A stretch of DNA of 64,000 nucleotides from Dysgonomonas sp. HDW5A (GCF_011299555.1 NZ_CP049857.1:2356001-2420000); one strand, 5' to 3'. Shown: positions 7,496 through 16,509, numbered from the stretch's first letter. A program made the numbers and translations. The notes: generated by a model from the letters alone, not told the origin.

Positions 7496-9979
7496 ATGAA
7501 AATAATATATATACATAAAAGAACGTCTTTAATAAAAAGGTCTTTGATCTTAATTATCATATGCCTGCTCTCTTTAGCAACGGTATCTGCCGATAATGCA
7601 AACAGTGATAACCGCTCGTTGCAAGGATTCATTACGGACGAAAAGGATGGGGAAGCATTGATGGGAGTAAATATTTATCTCCCCGATTTAAAAAAAGGTG
7701 CTATTACTGATGATAAAGGACATTATCGGATTGATAATCTGCCTATGGTGAGAACTACCATACAAGTCAGTTACTTAGGGCATCAAACTATTGTACAAAC
7801 TATTGACTTAAGATCGGTTAATAGTATGAACTTCGATCTGAAGGAGTCGAGTGCCGAAATCAATGAAGTGGTAGTTACCTCTCTAACCGGAAGTTCGCTG
7901 ATTAAACGGACACCTTCTCCAATATCTTTTGTTGCCAGGAAAGAGCTTCTGCAACAGTCGTCCACTAATATTATAGATGCTATATCGCGTCAACCGGGAG
8001 TATCGCAAATAACTACCGGAGCAGGTATTTCTAAACCTGTAATCCGTGGTTTGGGATATAACCGTGTAGTGGTTGTTAATGACGGAGTACGTCAGGAAGG
8101 GCAACAGTGGGGCGATGAGCATGGTATTGAGATTGATCCTCAATCGGTAAATTCGGTAGAAATACTGAAAGGACCTGCCAGTTTAATGTATGGTTCGGAT
8201 GCTATGGCAGGGGTTATTAATTTTCAGTCGGAGCCTGTTTTACCCGACGGTTCTATTGAAGCAAATGTATTGACAGAATATCAAACGAATAATGGGTTGA
8301 TTAATTATTCGGTAAACACAGCCGGCAATAAAGGCGGTATTGTGTGGAATGCCAGATATAGTGACAAATGGGCTCATTCGTATAAAAATAAATACGACGG
8401 ATATGTTTTCAATTCGGGCTTTCAGGAAAGAGCTGTTTCCGGATTGTTAGGTGTCAATAAAAATTGGGGATACTCTCATCTGACTCTGGATTATTATAAC
8501 ATTACTCCCGGTATTATTGAAGGAGAACGTGATGAGGAAACAGGACGATTTTTAAGACCGGCTGTTATTGATGGTGAAGAAGGTACAACGATTGCCACTG
8601 ATAAAGATGGCAGATCTTACAAGCAATTTGTACCTTATCAGCAAGTATATCATTACAAGGCTGTTTCGAACAGTAATATCATATTGGGTGATGGAAGTTT
8701 GCGTACCATTTTGGGTTACCAGCAAAACCGTCGTCAGGAATTTGAGAATGTGTTGGATAGAGATGAGTATGCTTTGTATTTCCAATTGCATACCTTTAAT
8801 TATGATGTGCGCTATACATTTCCCGAAATCAGTGGTTATAAGTTTGTGACAGGTGTAAACGGAATGTATCAGTCTTCATTGAATAAAGGGCACGAAAAGC
8901 TTCTGCCCGAGTATAAATTATTTGATATGGGTGTATTTGCTATTGCTTCCAAGAGCTTCGGTAAATTAGATATAAGCGGAGGGTTACGTTTCGACCATCG
9001 CCACCAGAATGTAAAAGAGTTTGAGCCTCATACTCATGATCATGGAAGTGGCGGACATGACGACCATGAAGAGGGGGACGATCACGATCATGATCACGAA
9101 CCACAGATATTTCCGGCATACACCCGGAATTTCAATGGGTTGAGCGGAAGTTTAGGATTTACCTATCAGTTATCGGATGGTTGGTATACAAAGTTAAATC
9201 TTTCACATGGATTTCGTGCTCCTAATATTAGTGAATTAGCTTCTAACGGAGCACACGGTGGTGCTGTTCGTTATGAAATTGGTAATCCCAACCTGAAAGC
9301 CGAAAATAGCTGGCAGGCCGATTTAGGTTTTGGTTATTCATCACCTATAATATCCGGGGAAGTTTCGCTATTTGCTAATCGGATCAATAACTATATTTTC
9401 TCTCATAAATTATTAGATGAGGATGGGCACGATTTGTTGACAGACGGATACAAAACATTTCAATTTGTATCGGGAAATGCCCGCATTTTGGGAGGAGAGA
9501 TCAGTATAGATATCCATCCGATTGAAAGGTTGCATTTTCAAAACTCATTCTCGTATGTCAACTCAGTACAATTGAATCAGCCTGATTCTACAAAGTACTT
9601 GCCATTTACCCCTGCACCTAAGTTGATTTCCGATTTACGTTTCGATTTGATCCGTCATGGTAAAACACTCAATAATACGTATGTATCGGTTGGTGTTGAA
9701 TGTAACTTGAAACAAGACCGTATCTTTTCGGCTTTTGATACCGAAACTGTAACGCCGGCTTACGCCTTGCTGAATGCTTCATTCGGAACCGACTTTGTAC
9801 ACAAAGGCCGTACGTGGGCATCGCTTTATTTTACAGCAAACAATTTAACGAACAAAGCTTATCAGAATCACTTGAGCCGTCTGAAATATACAGACGTAAA
9901 TCAGGTGACAGGCCGCGAGGGAGTCTTTAATATGGGACGTAATTTTGGGATAAAATTACTTATCCCTTTAAGCTTCTGA
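7496..9979 (+). CDS. TonB-dependent receptor with His-rich loop, probable metal uptake
   Basis: An 827-residue outer-membrane active transporter. After a signal peptide comes a carboxypeptidase-D-like regulatory domain (about residues 40-115, starting LQGFITDEKDGEALMGVNIY). A TonB plug follows (about 135-245, with VVVNDGVRQEGQQWGDEHG and ILKGPASLMYGSDAMAGVIN), and then a 22-strand-type beta-barrel ending in an aromatic residue (LLIPLSF). Around residues 511-535 the barrel has an extreme His/Asp cluster, HTHDHGSGGHDDHEEGDD continuing with HDHDHEP, in a likely extracellular loop. His-rich loops of this kind are typical of zinc or other divalent-metal receptors. The preceding small Cys/His protein supports a metal function. 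No SusD partner follows, so carbohydrate uptake is unlikely. Confidence 0.9.
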   Translation: MKIIYIHKRTSLIKRSLILIIICLLSLATVSADNANSDNRSLQGFITDEKDGEALMGVNIYLPDLKKGAITDDKGHYRIDNLPMVRTTIQVSYLGHQTIVQTIDLRSVNSMNFDLKESSAEINEVVVTSLTGSSLIKRTPSPISFVARKELLQQSSTNIIDAISRQPGVSQITTGAGISKPVIRGLGYNRVVVVNDGVRQEGQQWGDEHGIEIDPQSVNSVEILKGPASLMYGSDAMAGVINFQSEPVLPDGSIEANVLTEYQTNNGLINYSVNTAGNKGGIVWNARYSDKWAHSYKNKYDGYVFNSGFQERAVSGLLGVNKNWGYSHLTLDYYNITPGIIEGERDEETGRFLRPAVIDGEEGTTIATDKDGRSYKQFVPYQQVYHYKAVSNSNIILGDGSLRTILGYQQNRRQEFENVLDRDEYALYFQLHTFNYDVRYTFPEISGYKFVTGVNGMYQSSLNKGHEKLLPEYKLFDMGVFAIASKSFGKLDISGGLRFDHRHQNVKEFEPHTHDHGSGGHDDHEEGDDHDHDHEPQIFPAYTRNFNGLSGSLGFTYQLSDGWYTKLNLSHGFRAPNISELASNGAHGGAVRYEIGNPNLKAENSWQADLGFGYSSPIISGEVSLFANRINNYIFSHKLLDEDGHDLLTDGYKTFQFVSGNARILGGEISIDIHPIERLHFQNSFSYVNSVQLNQPDSTKYLPFTPAPKLISDLRFDLIRHGKTLNNTYVSVGVECNLKQDRIFSAFDTETVTPAYALLNASFGTDFVHKGRTWASLYFTANNLTNKAYQNHLSRLKYTDVNQVTGREGVFNMGRNFGIKLLIPLSF

Positions 9980-10017
9980 TAATAGCTTTTCTTTTTTTAT
10001 CAAAGTTTATATAGTGA

Positions 10018-10052
10018 AAAGGAGTTACTTTAATCGGTAACTCCTTTGTTTT
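10018..10052 (+). terminator. Intrinsic terminator after the TonB receptor
   Basis: AAAGGAGTTAC pairs with GTAACTCCTTT around an 8-base loop and is followed by GTTTTTAT. It sits between converging genes and could serve both strands. Confidence 0.75.
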
Positions 10053-10087
10053 TATAGCAATGTTTTTTTTATATTTGATTTATCTGG

Positions 10088-10615
10088 TTATATATTCATT
10101 GCAAACTTAATATAATCTTCTGCACTTTTTTCCAGAGCATCCGAATTGGGGGCATTGTGAGAGTCATATAAAACGAAATGCCCTTTGTAGTCTGACTTGG
10201 TATAGAGTGCTGTCGTTTTAAAAGGTAGGGTAAGCTGTTCGATAGTTACTTTCCATTCACCATCTTCCTGAAAGTCTTCTTTGTCTATTCCGGCAGAGAT
10301 GGCCAATGCTATTTTCCTTCCTTTCATCATATTTCCCTTCGAACCATATGCCCATCCGTAGGTAAAAACATCATCCAACCACTGTTTTAGAAAGGGTGGG
10401 CAGTTGAACCAATATAGAGGATATTGTAATATTAAAGCGTCATGTGCTTCAATTAGTTTTTGATCTTTCTCTATGTCTATCTTTCCGTCAGGATACTCTG
10501 TGTATATATTATGTATCGTAAAATGGTCGGGATGTTTTTCTAACTCGTTTACCCAACGCTTATTTATTACCGAACTTTCGATGTTTGGATGAGCTACAAT
10601 TACGAGTTTTTTCAT
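10088..10615 (-). CDS. NAD(P)H-dependent oxidoreductase (flavodoxin-fold quinone reductase type)
   Basis: A 175-residue cytoplasmic flavoprotein of the flavodoxin_2 family (MdaB/KefF/YrkL-like), which reduces quinones or other acceptors with NAD(P)H and bound FMN or FAD. The N-terminus KKLVIVAHPNIESS is the phosphate-binding strand-loop, and the family signature ALILQYPLYWFNCPPFLKQW with the GWAYGSKG stretch is complete. Length is normal for the family. It lies divergent from an HxlR regulator at 11365, with the NTF2-like gene between them on the same strand 35 bases upstream. HxlR regulators commonly control such redox genes, so co-regulation is a reasonable inference. Confidence 0.88.
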   Translation of the reverse strand: MKKLVIVAHPNIESSVINKRWVNELEKHPDHFTIHNIYTEYPDGKIDIEKDQKLIEAHDALILQYPLYWFNCPPFLKQWLDDVFTYGWAYGSKGNMMKGRKIALAISAGIDKEDFQEDGEWKVTIEQLTLPFKTTALYTKSDYKGHFVLYDSHNAPNSDALEKSAEDYIKFAMNI

Positions 10616-10650
10616 AAACCTTTTTTATTTTTAATTGGAAGCTGAATCGA

Positions 10651-11157
10651 TTAATTGGACTGAGAGAATGCGACTTCTTTGAAAATAAGCCATTTCCCAT
10701 TTTCTTTTATTAAATCAATGCAGAAAAATAATCTTTCGGAACCTCTGTTTATATCTGCCTTTCTTGTAACTACGACCTGTGCAGTAGTATCATTTGCATC
10801 AATATAATTGAATTCGGTATAAGTGCTTAGAGGACCATCTCCGGAATCTCTTTTTTTAGTGAAAAGGTCTATGTTTTCTTGATAATTTAATACTATTACT
10901 TGTCCTGTTTCAGTTATCGTTGTAATACGTAAATCTGGGTGGTAAATTTTTGTCAATTTTTCGATATTGTAATTACTCGCGTTGTAAACAAGAAATTCAA
11001 TAGCTTCTTTTACTTCAATTTGATTTTTACTTAGTTCCATACTTAAATGTGAATTGTGTTTGTTACTTATACTATTATTGTTATTTTGAAAATTGTTAGC
11101 GAGAGCATTGTTCGCTATGCCCAGGCAGAGACAGGTGATGAAAATGTAATAATGCAT
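10651..11157 (-). CDS. Exported NTF2-like (SnoaL-fold) protein
   Basis: A 168-residue protein with a signal peptide (MHYYIFITCLCLGIANNALA) and a single NTF2-like alpha+beta barrel domain: QIEVKEAIEFLVYNASNYNIEKL at the start, then YHPDLRITT, and a C-terminal strand series ending NGKWLIFKE. The reading frame extends upstream to 11283, but the added residues hide the signal peptide, so the ATG at 11157 is preferred. No catalytic residues are obvious; such proteins are usually of unknown function or accessory to oxidoreductases. It lies between the oxidoreductase and the divergent HxlR regulator and probably shares their control. Confidence 0.7.
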   Translation of the reverse strand: MHYYIFITCLCLGIANNALANNFQNNNNSISNKHNSHLSMELSKNQIEVKEAIEFLVYNASNYNIEKLTKIYHPDLRITTITETGQVIVLNYQENIDLFTKKRDSGDGPLSTYTEFNYIDANDTTAQVVVTRKADINRGSERLFFCIDLIKENGKWLIFKEVAFSQSN

Positions 11158-11321
11158 TGTTTTATTAGTTAAATTGTTAAACCTAAATTTCGTGTCAATG
11201 AATATGAGCCTCAAAAAAGCTTTTTTCATATCTCTACTTTGTTTTAGAAATACAAAATTAGGGTTTTGATTTATCCGCCACAATAAGGGATTTTTTTATA
11301 TCCTAGTGATAATTTTGTCAC

Positions 11322-11329
11322 TATCTTTG
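11322..11329 (+). promoter_or_regulatory. Putative -7 element for the HxlR gene
   Basis: TATCTTTG, an exact TAnnTTTG match 36 bases before the ATG at 11365. No convincing -33 TTTG at the right distance is seen. Confidence 0.4.
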
Positions 11330-11364
11330 TATCTTGAAAACGATTTAGACTAGATATATAGAGT

Positions 11365-11718
11365 ATGTATGAGCGCAAAATACCATTAGATTTTTCGTGT
11401 GGAATAAGCATCGCGATGGAGGTTATTTTCTCCAAATGGAAATTCTGTATACTTATGGAACTTGATAAGGGTACTACAAGACCTAAAGATTTGGTTGAGA
11501 CGGTTACAGGCATTACAAAACGAGTGCTACATCAACAACTGAAACAATTGGAGTTTTATAAAATAATAGATAGGGTTACTTATCCCGAAATTCCGCCAAG
11601 AGTGGAATATTTTCTGACCGAGGATGGAAAACGTATATTACCGATTCTGGATGCGATTAATAAATGGGGGCTCGATTACGCTCCCAAGTTTAAGGAGATA
11701 ACAGGTTTGGATGGATAG
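11365..11718 (+). CDS. HxlR-family transcriptional regulator
   Basis: A 117-residue winged-helix regulator of the HxlR (YodB/HypR) family. The family layout is complete: an N-terminal cysteine (C12 in LDFSCGIS), helix FSKWKFCILMEL, the DNA-recognition helix in TGITKRVLHQQLKQLE and the wing VTYPEIPPRVEYFLTEDG. Several relatives sense electrophiles or oxidants through the equivalent cysteine. It is divergently transcribed from the oxidoreductase/NTF2-like pair, so the likely role is local redox-responsive control of those genes; this is inferred from arrangement only. Confidence 0.9.
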   Translation: MYERKIPLDFSCGISIAMEVIFSKWKFCILMELDKGTTRPKDLVETVTGITKRVLHQQLKQLEFYKIIDRVTYPEIPPRVEYFLTEDGKRILPILDAINKWGLDYAPKFKEITGLDG

Positions 11719-11756
11719 TGAATGAGTTTTACTGACTCTTCTTATTGCGATATACG

Positions 11757-11802
11757 AGAAAGCGAGAAATTCAAATCGATGAATCTCTCGCTTTCTTATT
11801 TT
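11757..11802. terminator. Bidirectional terminator between HxlR and DUF4468 genes
   Basis: A long stem (AGAAAGCGAGA with ATTC, pairing to GAAT with TCTCGCTTTCT) closes a short loop, with a T-rich stretch on the plus side and A-rich bases on the other. It separates two converging genes. Confidence 0.75.
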
Positions 11803-11826
11803 CTTTAGCTATATAGGATTGTAGCC

Positions 11827-13056
11827 TTATTTAACCCATACATTTAGTATTTCACCAATGTACATTTTATGTAATTCTTTTCCGTTCCACTTTTTAGCAG
11901 CATCAGAATTTTTATCAGCTATTGCCTCTTGAGATAGGGGTTGTGCAATCATTTTTTTGCATTCGAATATCATCCATGCTTCGGCAAATGCTGTTGCTCC
12001 CGAAGGAGTTATAATGGGGGTTAATCCCGAGCCTTTTATTTTATCTTCGTTTCTTCCGCTTGTTGATCCGCAATACTGAAGAGCATCATTGTAAGCCTCT
12101 GTGTAGAAAGATATAGTGTAAGTATCCCCCTTATCCATTGTGGTAATCGAATAGCGTTGAGCTCCTAAGAAGCAAAATGCAACGGGTTTTTCCCAGAATA
12201 CACCTAATCCGCCCCAAGAGGCTGTCATTACATTTACGTTCTCGCCCGATCCTGAAGTTATCAGTGTGGCATCGCTCAATAGTTTGATAATATTTCCGGG
12301 TATTTTATCCGCAGCAATCCGTCTGAATCCCGGTAGTGTACTTACATTAGCCGCAGTGCTTGTTTCTATGGACTGCGTTTCTATCGGTGAGCTGGCAGTT
12401 AGTGGAATCAATGGAATGGCAGATGCTGTAGCGGTTTGAGCAGCAGTTGCTGTTCTTTGAGCTTCGGCTTCTGCCGCACCTTCACGTCTTTTTACTCCAT
12501 TGAGATAGATATCTATAGAGTTGAATATACCGTTGATACTATCAATTGTATTGGTTCTGAATTTGTCGTAATATCTGTTTAGCTTTTCTCCGTTTAATGC
12601 AACCTTATCACTGATCATTTCTTCAGCAGCATAAAAGTCTTTATTGGACCCTTTATCGTAATAATCGTATTTTATATTCTTTATCGTTGCAAGGCACTTT
12701 CCCGATTCTATCTGTAGAATGAGCTGATATGCCATTGTGGTTTTGTCAAGTGAAAGGGCTGACTTTTTAAATATGATGTCTTTTTCGCCTTTGCACGCAA
12801 TCGTTTTATCGGCAGCATTTGATAATAATATACGTTGCTTTGGGTTGGTGGGTGAAGCATAATTTTCTTGTGCCCATTTATTCATCAAATCGAATATTTT
12901 ATCATCCGATATAGTGTTGTTTACTTTTATAGTCTTTGAAAATATAATTTTCCCATCTACTTCGGGTACAGCTCCCTGCAAGTATTTAGAGTCGACCTGA
13001 GCATTGATGCTGGCTGCTATTACTATAAACAGTAAAAATAAGATATGCTTTTTCAT
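11827..13056 (-). CDS. Exported DUF4468 / flavin-reductase-like fusion protein
   Basis: A 409-residue protein with signal peptide MKKHILFLLFIVIAASINAQ. Residues about 30-180 match the DUF4468 (TBP-like fold) pattern: VDGKIIFSKTIKVNNTISDD, then the KGEKDIIFKK and LQIESGKC strands. An Ala/Thr-rich linker of about 50 residues follows (around 190-240). The C-terminal 165 residues read as a flavin-reductase-like FMN-binding split barrel, as in flavoredoxins: NVMTASWGGLGVFWEKPVAF, then YSITTMDKGDTYTISFY and the closing KMYIGEILNVWV. Split-barrel flavin reductases are normally cytoplasmic and free-standing, so an exported fusion to DUF4468 is unusual. The substrate is unknown. A perfect 9-bp dyad and a -7 box lie just upstream. 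Confidence 0.75.
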   Translation of the reverse strand: MKKHILFLLFIVIAASINAQVDSKYLQGAVPEVDGKIIFSKTIKVNNTISDDKIFDLMNKWAQENYASPTNPKQRILLSNAADKTIACKGEKDIIFKKSALSLDKTTMAYQLILQIESGKCLATIKNIKYDYYDKGSNKDFYAAEEMISDKVALNGEKLNRYYDKFRTNTIDSINGIFNSIDIYLNGVKRREGAAEAEAQRTATAAQTATASAIPLIPLTASSPIETQSIETSTAANVSTLPGFRRIAADKIPGNIIKLLSDATLITSGSGENVNVMTASWGGLGVFWEKPVAFCFLGAQRYSITTMDKGDTYTISFYTEAYNDALQYCGSTSGRNEDKIKGSGLTPIITPSGATAFAEAWMIFECKKMIAQPLSQEAIADKNSDAAKKWNGKELHKMYIGEILNVWVK

Positions 13057-13082
13057 GATATTTGAGTAAAGTGATATTTATT

Positions 13083-13090
13083 CAAAGATA
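13083..13090 (-). promoter_or_regulatory. Putative -7 element for the DUF4468 fusion gene
   Basis: The minus strand reads TATCTTTG (exact TAnnTTTG), 27 bases before the start codon at 13056. Confidence 0.4.
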
Positions 13091-13094
13091 GGAA

Positions 13095-13116
13095 AAACTC
13101 ATGAAAACATGAGTTT
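13095..13116. promoter_or_regulatory. Operator-like palindrome upstream of the DUF4468 fusion gene
   Basis: AAACTCATG and CATGAGTTT form a perfect 9-bp dyad around four A residues. It sits immediately upstream of the -7 box, where a repressor or activator would bind; no T-tract follows, so it is less likely a terminator. Confidence 0.35.
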
Positions 13117-13460
13117 CGATTTTGAAAATAAAGTTCTTAAGCCCTCAAAGTTATTTGTTACCTTGGTAAGCGTTAATCATATTGTTAAATACTTTCGATT
13201 ACTGAAGAAGAATCGCTGTAGAGCTTTATCTATAAGTAAAGAAAAGGCTACATGAAAAAGAGAAAATAAAAAAAGCATGTGGTAAACTGTCACTTTTGTC
13301 ACTTTTGTAATCTTTTTATAGTTTATTTGTTGAAATTCAGTGTTTTAAATAATGGTCAAAAATGACATCATAAATAGAGGTTTTGTCACTTTATTGATTA
13401 CATTTTGTTACTTATGTCAATGGGGAGTTGGGTTATATGTTCTATAAAATTGTCTTTTAC

Positions 13461-13865
13461 TACGCGCAATCAAAGATTGCTTGTATTCCTTTTGCCCAAA
13501 GCCGCAAAAGGAATCAAAAAGGCTTTGTGCTGCGTGGCTCGCTTAGCTGACCTTAGCTTACAGGCTAAACTAAACCTACTGCCTTACGGCACGTTTAGTT
13601 TTACGCCTGCTTCGCTTGTCAGCTAATGGCTGTGCCACTGATGCACTGGGGCTGACGCATGATATCGTTTTTCGTCCGTCAGGCTTCCGACCTTGCCGGT
13701 TGCACGGGGTACCCGCAGGACGAATGAAAGCGTTAAGAAACAAAAGGATATCAATAGTAAATGTTTTCTTTTGTTTTAGCTTTCGAGTCCTTAGCGGGTC
13801 AGGCAAAAGGCACAGTCTTGATCTTTTGTTTCGTTTTGCATCAAGGCAAAATGAAAAACAAACCC
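13461..13865. repeat. GC-richer island of stacked inverted repeats, non-coding
   Basis: Within the 1-kb gene-free stretch 13057-14095 this block is visibly GC-richer than its surroundings and packed with hairpins. These are GCAATC/GATTGC (13466-13480); TTCCTTTTGC/GCAAAAGGAA, a perfect 10-bp stem (13486-13513); and a nested structure AGCTGAC (13545) - CAGGC (13561) - AAACTAAAC (13567) - TGCC/GGCA - GTTTAGTTT (13593) - GCCTG (13605) - GTCAGCT (13618). A further stem lies near 13825-13860 (TTTGTTT..GTTTTGC with GCAAAA..ACAAA). Short open frames exist, but none looks like a protein. It may be a structured RNA, a mobile repeat or an inherited fragment; the function is unknown. The rest of the stretch is AT-rich with nothing recognisable. 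Confidence 0.55.
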
Positions 13866-14095
13866 AAAGGGTGCGTTAGAATAATAGAACATTAAACATA
13901 ACAAATCAACTACTGATTCGCATTACTTATGTTTCTTTTGTAAGTGATGTAATTTTTGATCATGCTCTTGCTTCTTTTAGGATAAATAGTTCTCGGAACT
14001 TAATAACTTAAGTAGAGTCAGATTTTTAGGGTATTATAAAAAAGGATAACTTTGAAGACATAATGAATAAACTAAATTATCAATCTATTTAACGA

Positions 14096-16195
14096 ATGAA
14101 ATACAAATCTATTATGGCAATTGCTTTGAGTGCCGGAATGTTAGCTTGTGGCTCAGGTCAGGACAAAGCCAAAGAGACCGGTGACGCTCCTTTGATCGGA
14201 AAATCCGAAATCAAAATAGCTGATGGTATAATGACTCCCGAGGCTTTGTATAGTTTTGGGCGTCTGAGTGATGTGCAGGTGTCTCCCGATAATGCAAAGG
14301 TTTTATATGGAGTTACTTATGTGAGCATTGAACAGAATAAAACTAATCGCGAATTGTTTACCATGAACATAGATGGTACCGACAATAAGCAAATTACGAA
14401 AACTCCCAAGAGTGAGAACAATGCTATTTGGGTAAAAAATGGTTCTAAAATTGCATTTTTAACCAGCGAAAGCGGATCGTCTCAAATATGGGAAATGAAT
14501 CCTGATGGAACAGACCGTATTCAGATTAGCGAAGTCGATGGTGGAGTGAATGGGTTTAGTTACTCGCCGGATGGAAAAAAGGTGCTTTATATTAAAAATG
14601 TAAAGTTTGGCGAGCGTGCTGTTGATAAATATCCTGATTTGCCTAAAGCTTCGGGGCGTATCATCGATGATCTCATGTATAAACACTGGGATGTTTGGGT
14701 TGAAGAGGTTCCTCATCCGTTTGTTGCTGATTTTGATGGTGGAAAACTGGTAAATGATATTGATCTACTGAACGGAGAACCTTATGAGTCTCCCATGCTT
14801 CCATCGGGAGGTATAGAGCAGCTGGCTTGGAGTCCCGATAGCAAAACGGTTGCGTATACTTGCCGTAAGAAAAAAGGTATGGAGTATGCTTTATCTACCA
14901 ATTCGGATATTTATTTCTATAATATCGAAACAAAAGAAACTCGCAATATTACCGAAGGTATGATGGGATACGATACAAACCCTGTATTCTCTCCTGATGG
15001 TAAGTATGTTGCTTGGCAAAGTATGGAGCGTGACGGATATGAGTCGGATAAAAACCGTTTGTTTGTTATGGATCTGTCGTCAGGAGTAAAGACGTATATA
15101 ACCGAAGACTTTGATTATAATACGGATTTTGCTGTGTGGAGCAAAGACAACCAGAGTATATATATTGTAGCTTGTGTTGAGGCTAAGACTCAGATATATC
15201 AGGCTTATATTCATACAAAAGAAATAAAAGCTTTGACTAAGGGCGTTCATGACTATGAGTCGTTTGCTATTGCAGGTGATAAATTAATAGCTGTGCGTCA
15301 TTCGATGTCTCAACCCAACGAGATTTACTCAGTAAATGCAACAACGGGAGAGGCTAGTCAAATAACTTCAGAGAATAAAGCGATACTTGACCAGATAACA
15401 ATGGGTAAGGTTGAGGAGAGATGGATTGCAACTACTGATGGCAAGAAAATGTTGACATGGGTGGTGTATCCTCCAAATTTTGATTCGAATAAAAAATATC
15501 CGGCACTGTTGTATTGCCAAGGTGGTCCGCAAAGTACAGTAAGCCAATTCTGGTCTTATCGCTGGAATTTGCAGATGATGGCTGCCAATGGTTATATTAT
15601 TGTTGCTCCTAACCGTCGTGGATTACCTAGTTTTGGTAAAGAGTGGAACGAACAGATCAGTGGCGATTATGGTGGTCAGAATATGAAAGATTATTTGTCG
15701 GCAATAGATGAATTGGCTAAAGAACCTTTTGTTGATAAAGATCGTTTGGGATGTACCGGTGCAAGTTATGGCGGGTTTTCGACATATTGGTTGGCAGGTA
15801 ATCACAATAAACGCTTCAAGGCATTTTTAGCTCATGCGGGTATATTTAATCTTGAGGCTCAATATCTCGAAACCGAAGAGATGTGGTTTGCTAATTGGGA
15901 TTTAGGCGGTTCGTTCTGGGATCGTAATAATTCTATCGCTCAGAAATCGTATGCTAACTCTCCTCATCGTTTTGTGGATAAATGGGATACTCCTATCATG
16001 ATAACTCATGGCGAGTTTGATTACCGAATTTTAGCTTCGCAAGGTATGATGGCTTTTAATGCGGCTAAATTAAAAGGTATACCTACTCGTATGTTGATAT
16101 TCCCTGACGAAAATCATTGGATATCTCAACCTCAAAATGGAATCTTATTTCAGAGAGAATTCTTCCGTTGGTTTGATGAATGGTTGAAAAAGTAA
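14096..16195 (+). CDS. S9 family prolyl-oligopeptidase-type peptidase (DPP5-like lipoprotein)
   Basis: A 699-residue serine exopeptidase resembling dipeptidyl-peptidase 5 of Porphyromonas. It begins with a lipoprotein-type signal ending LAC at C18. A seven-bladed TolB/WD40-like propeller follows (about 35-420, with repeated SPDGK, SPDSK and SPDGKYVAW motifs), then an alpha/beta hydrolase domain. The catalytic triad is visible: S557 in GASYGGFS, D642 in GEFDYR and H674 in DENHW. DPP5 enzymes remove dipeptides from peptide N-termini in the periplasm of asaccharolytic Bacteroidales. The lipobox suggests attachment to a membrane, which is not universal for DPP5. It appears monocistronic, with its own terminator. 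Confidence 0.9.
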   Translation: MKYKSIMAIALSAGMLACGSGQDKAKETGDAPLIGKSEIKIADGIMTPEALYSFGRLSDVQVSPDNAKVLYGVTYVSIEQNKTNRELFTMNIDGTDNKQITKTPKSENNAIWVKNGSKIAFLTSESGSSQIWEMNPDGTDRIQISEVDGGVNGFSYSPDGKKVLYIKNVKFGERAVDKYPDLPKASGRIIDDLMYKHWDVWVEEVPHPFVADFDGGKLVNDIDLLNGEPYESPMLPSGGIEQLAWSPDSKTVAYTCRKKKGMEYALSTNSDIYFYNIETKETRNITEGMMGYDTNPVFSPDGKYVAWQSMERDGYESDKNRLFVMDLSSGVKTYITEDFDYNTDFAVWSKDNQSIYIVACVEAKTQIYQAYIHTKEIKALTKGVHDYESFAIAGDKLIAVRHSMSQPNEIYSVNATTGEASQITSENKAILDQITMGKVEERWIATTDGKKMLTWVVYPPNFDSNKKYPALLYCQGGPQSTVSQFWSYRWNLQMMAANGYIIVAPNRRGLPSFGKEWNEQISGDYGGQNMKDYLSAIDELAKEPFVDKDRLGCTGASYGGFSTYWLAGNHNKRFKAFLAHAGIFNLEAQYLETEEMWFANWDLGGSFWDRNNSIAQKSYANSPHRFVDKWDTPIMITHGEFDYRILASQGMMAFNAAKLKGIPTRMLIFPDENHWISQPQNGILFQREFFRWFDEWLKK

Positions 16196-16212
16196 AGATC
16201 AAAAACTCATAT

Positions 16213-16256
16213 AAAAGGAGATTTCTTAAAATGTTCTTTGGAAATTCTCCTTTTGT
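16213..16256 (+). terminator. Terminator after the S9 peptidase gene
   Basis: AAAAGGAGA-TTTC pairs with GGAAATTCTCCTTTT, ending in a T run. Confidence 0.7.
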
Positions 16257-16354
16257 ATAAGTTATTTTAATTTTTATAGTGTCTGATAATGAAATGAATA
16301 ATGAATGTCTGTGGAATTAAATGATTTTATTTTCAAAAAATATCTTCAAACCTA

Positions 16355-16385
16355 TTGCAGAATTCAAATTCTTACCCTATCTTTG
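16355..16385 (+). promoter_or_regulatory. Promoter of tRNA-Asp
   Basis: TTG (16355-16357), a 20-base spacer and TATCTTTG (16378-16385) match the Bacteroidetes primary-sigma promoter well. The tRNA begins 50 bases downstream. Confidence 0.65.
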
Positions 16386-16435
16386 CATCGCATTTCAGAG
16401 GAAATGTCACTTCAGAAATGAAGTAAAACAAAAAT

Positions 16436-16509
16436 GGTGTGGTAGTTCAGTTGGTTAGAATACCTGCCTGTCACGCAGGGGGTCGCGGGTTCGAGTCCCG
16501 TCCATACCG
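16436..16509 (+). tRNA. tRNA-Asp (GTC)
   Basis: A complete cloverleaf. Acceptor GGTGTGG pairs with CCATACC, the D-arm is TAGTTCAGTTGGTTAGAA, and the anticodon stem-loop CCTGC-CTGTCAC-GCAGG carries anticodon GTC. The T-arm is CGGGTTCGAGTCCCG and the discriminator is G. The 3' CCA is not encoded (CAG follows). The 3' half of tRNA genes is a common integrase target, and an integrase remnant lies 300 bases downstream. Confidence 0.97.

Noticed and set aside
13461-13865. Retron or reverse-transcriptase-linked RNA
   Set aside because: No reverse transcriptase gene is nearby, and the hairpin order does not show a clear msr-msd arrangement.
13405-13879. Three short overlapping open frames in the GC-rich hairpin island
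   Set aside because: They are short, basic and low-complexity, and run through the inverted repeats; structure rather than coding explains the sequence.
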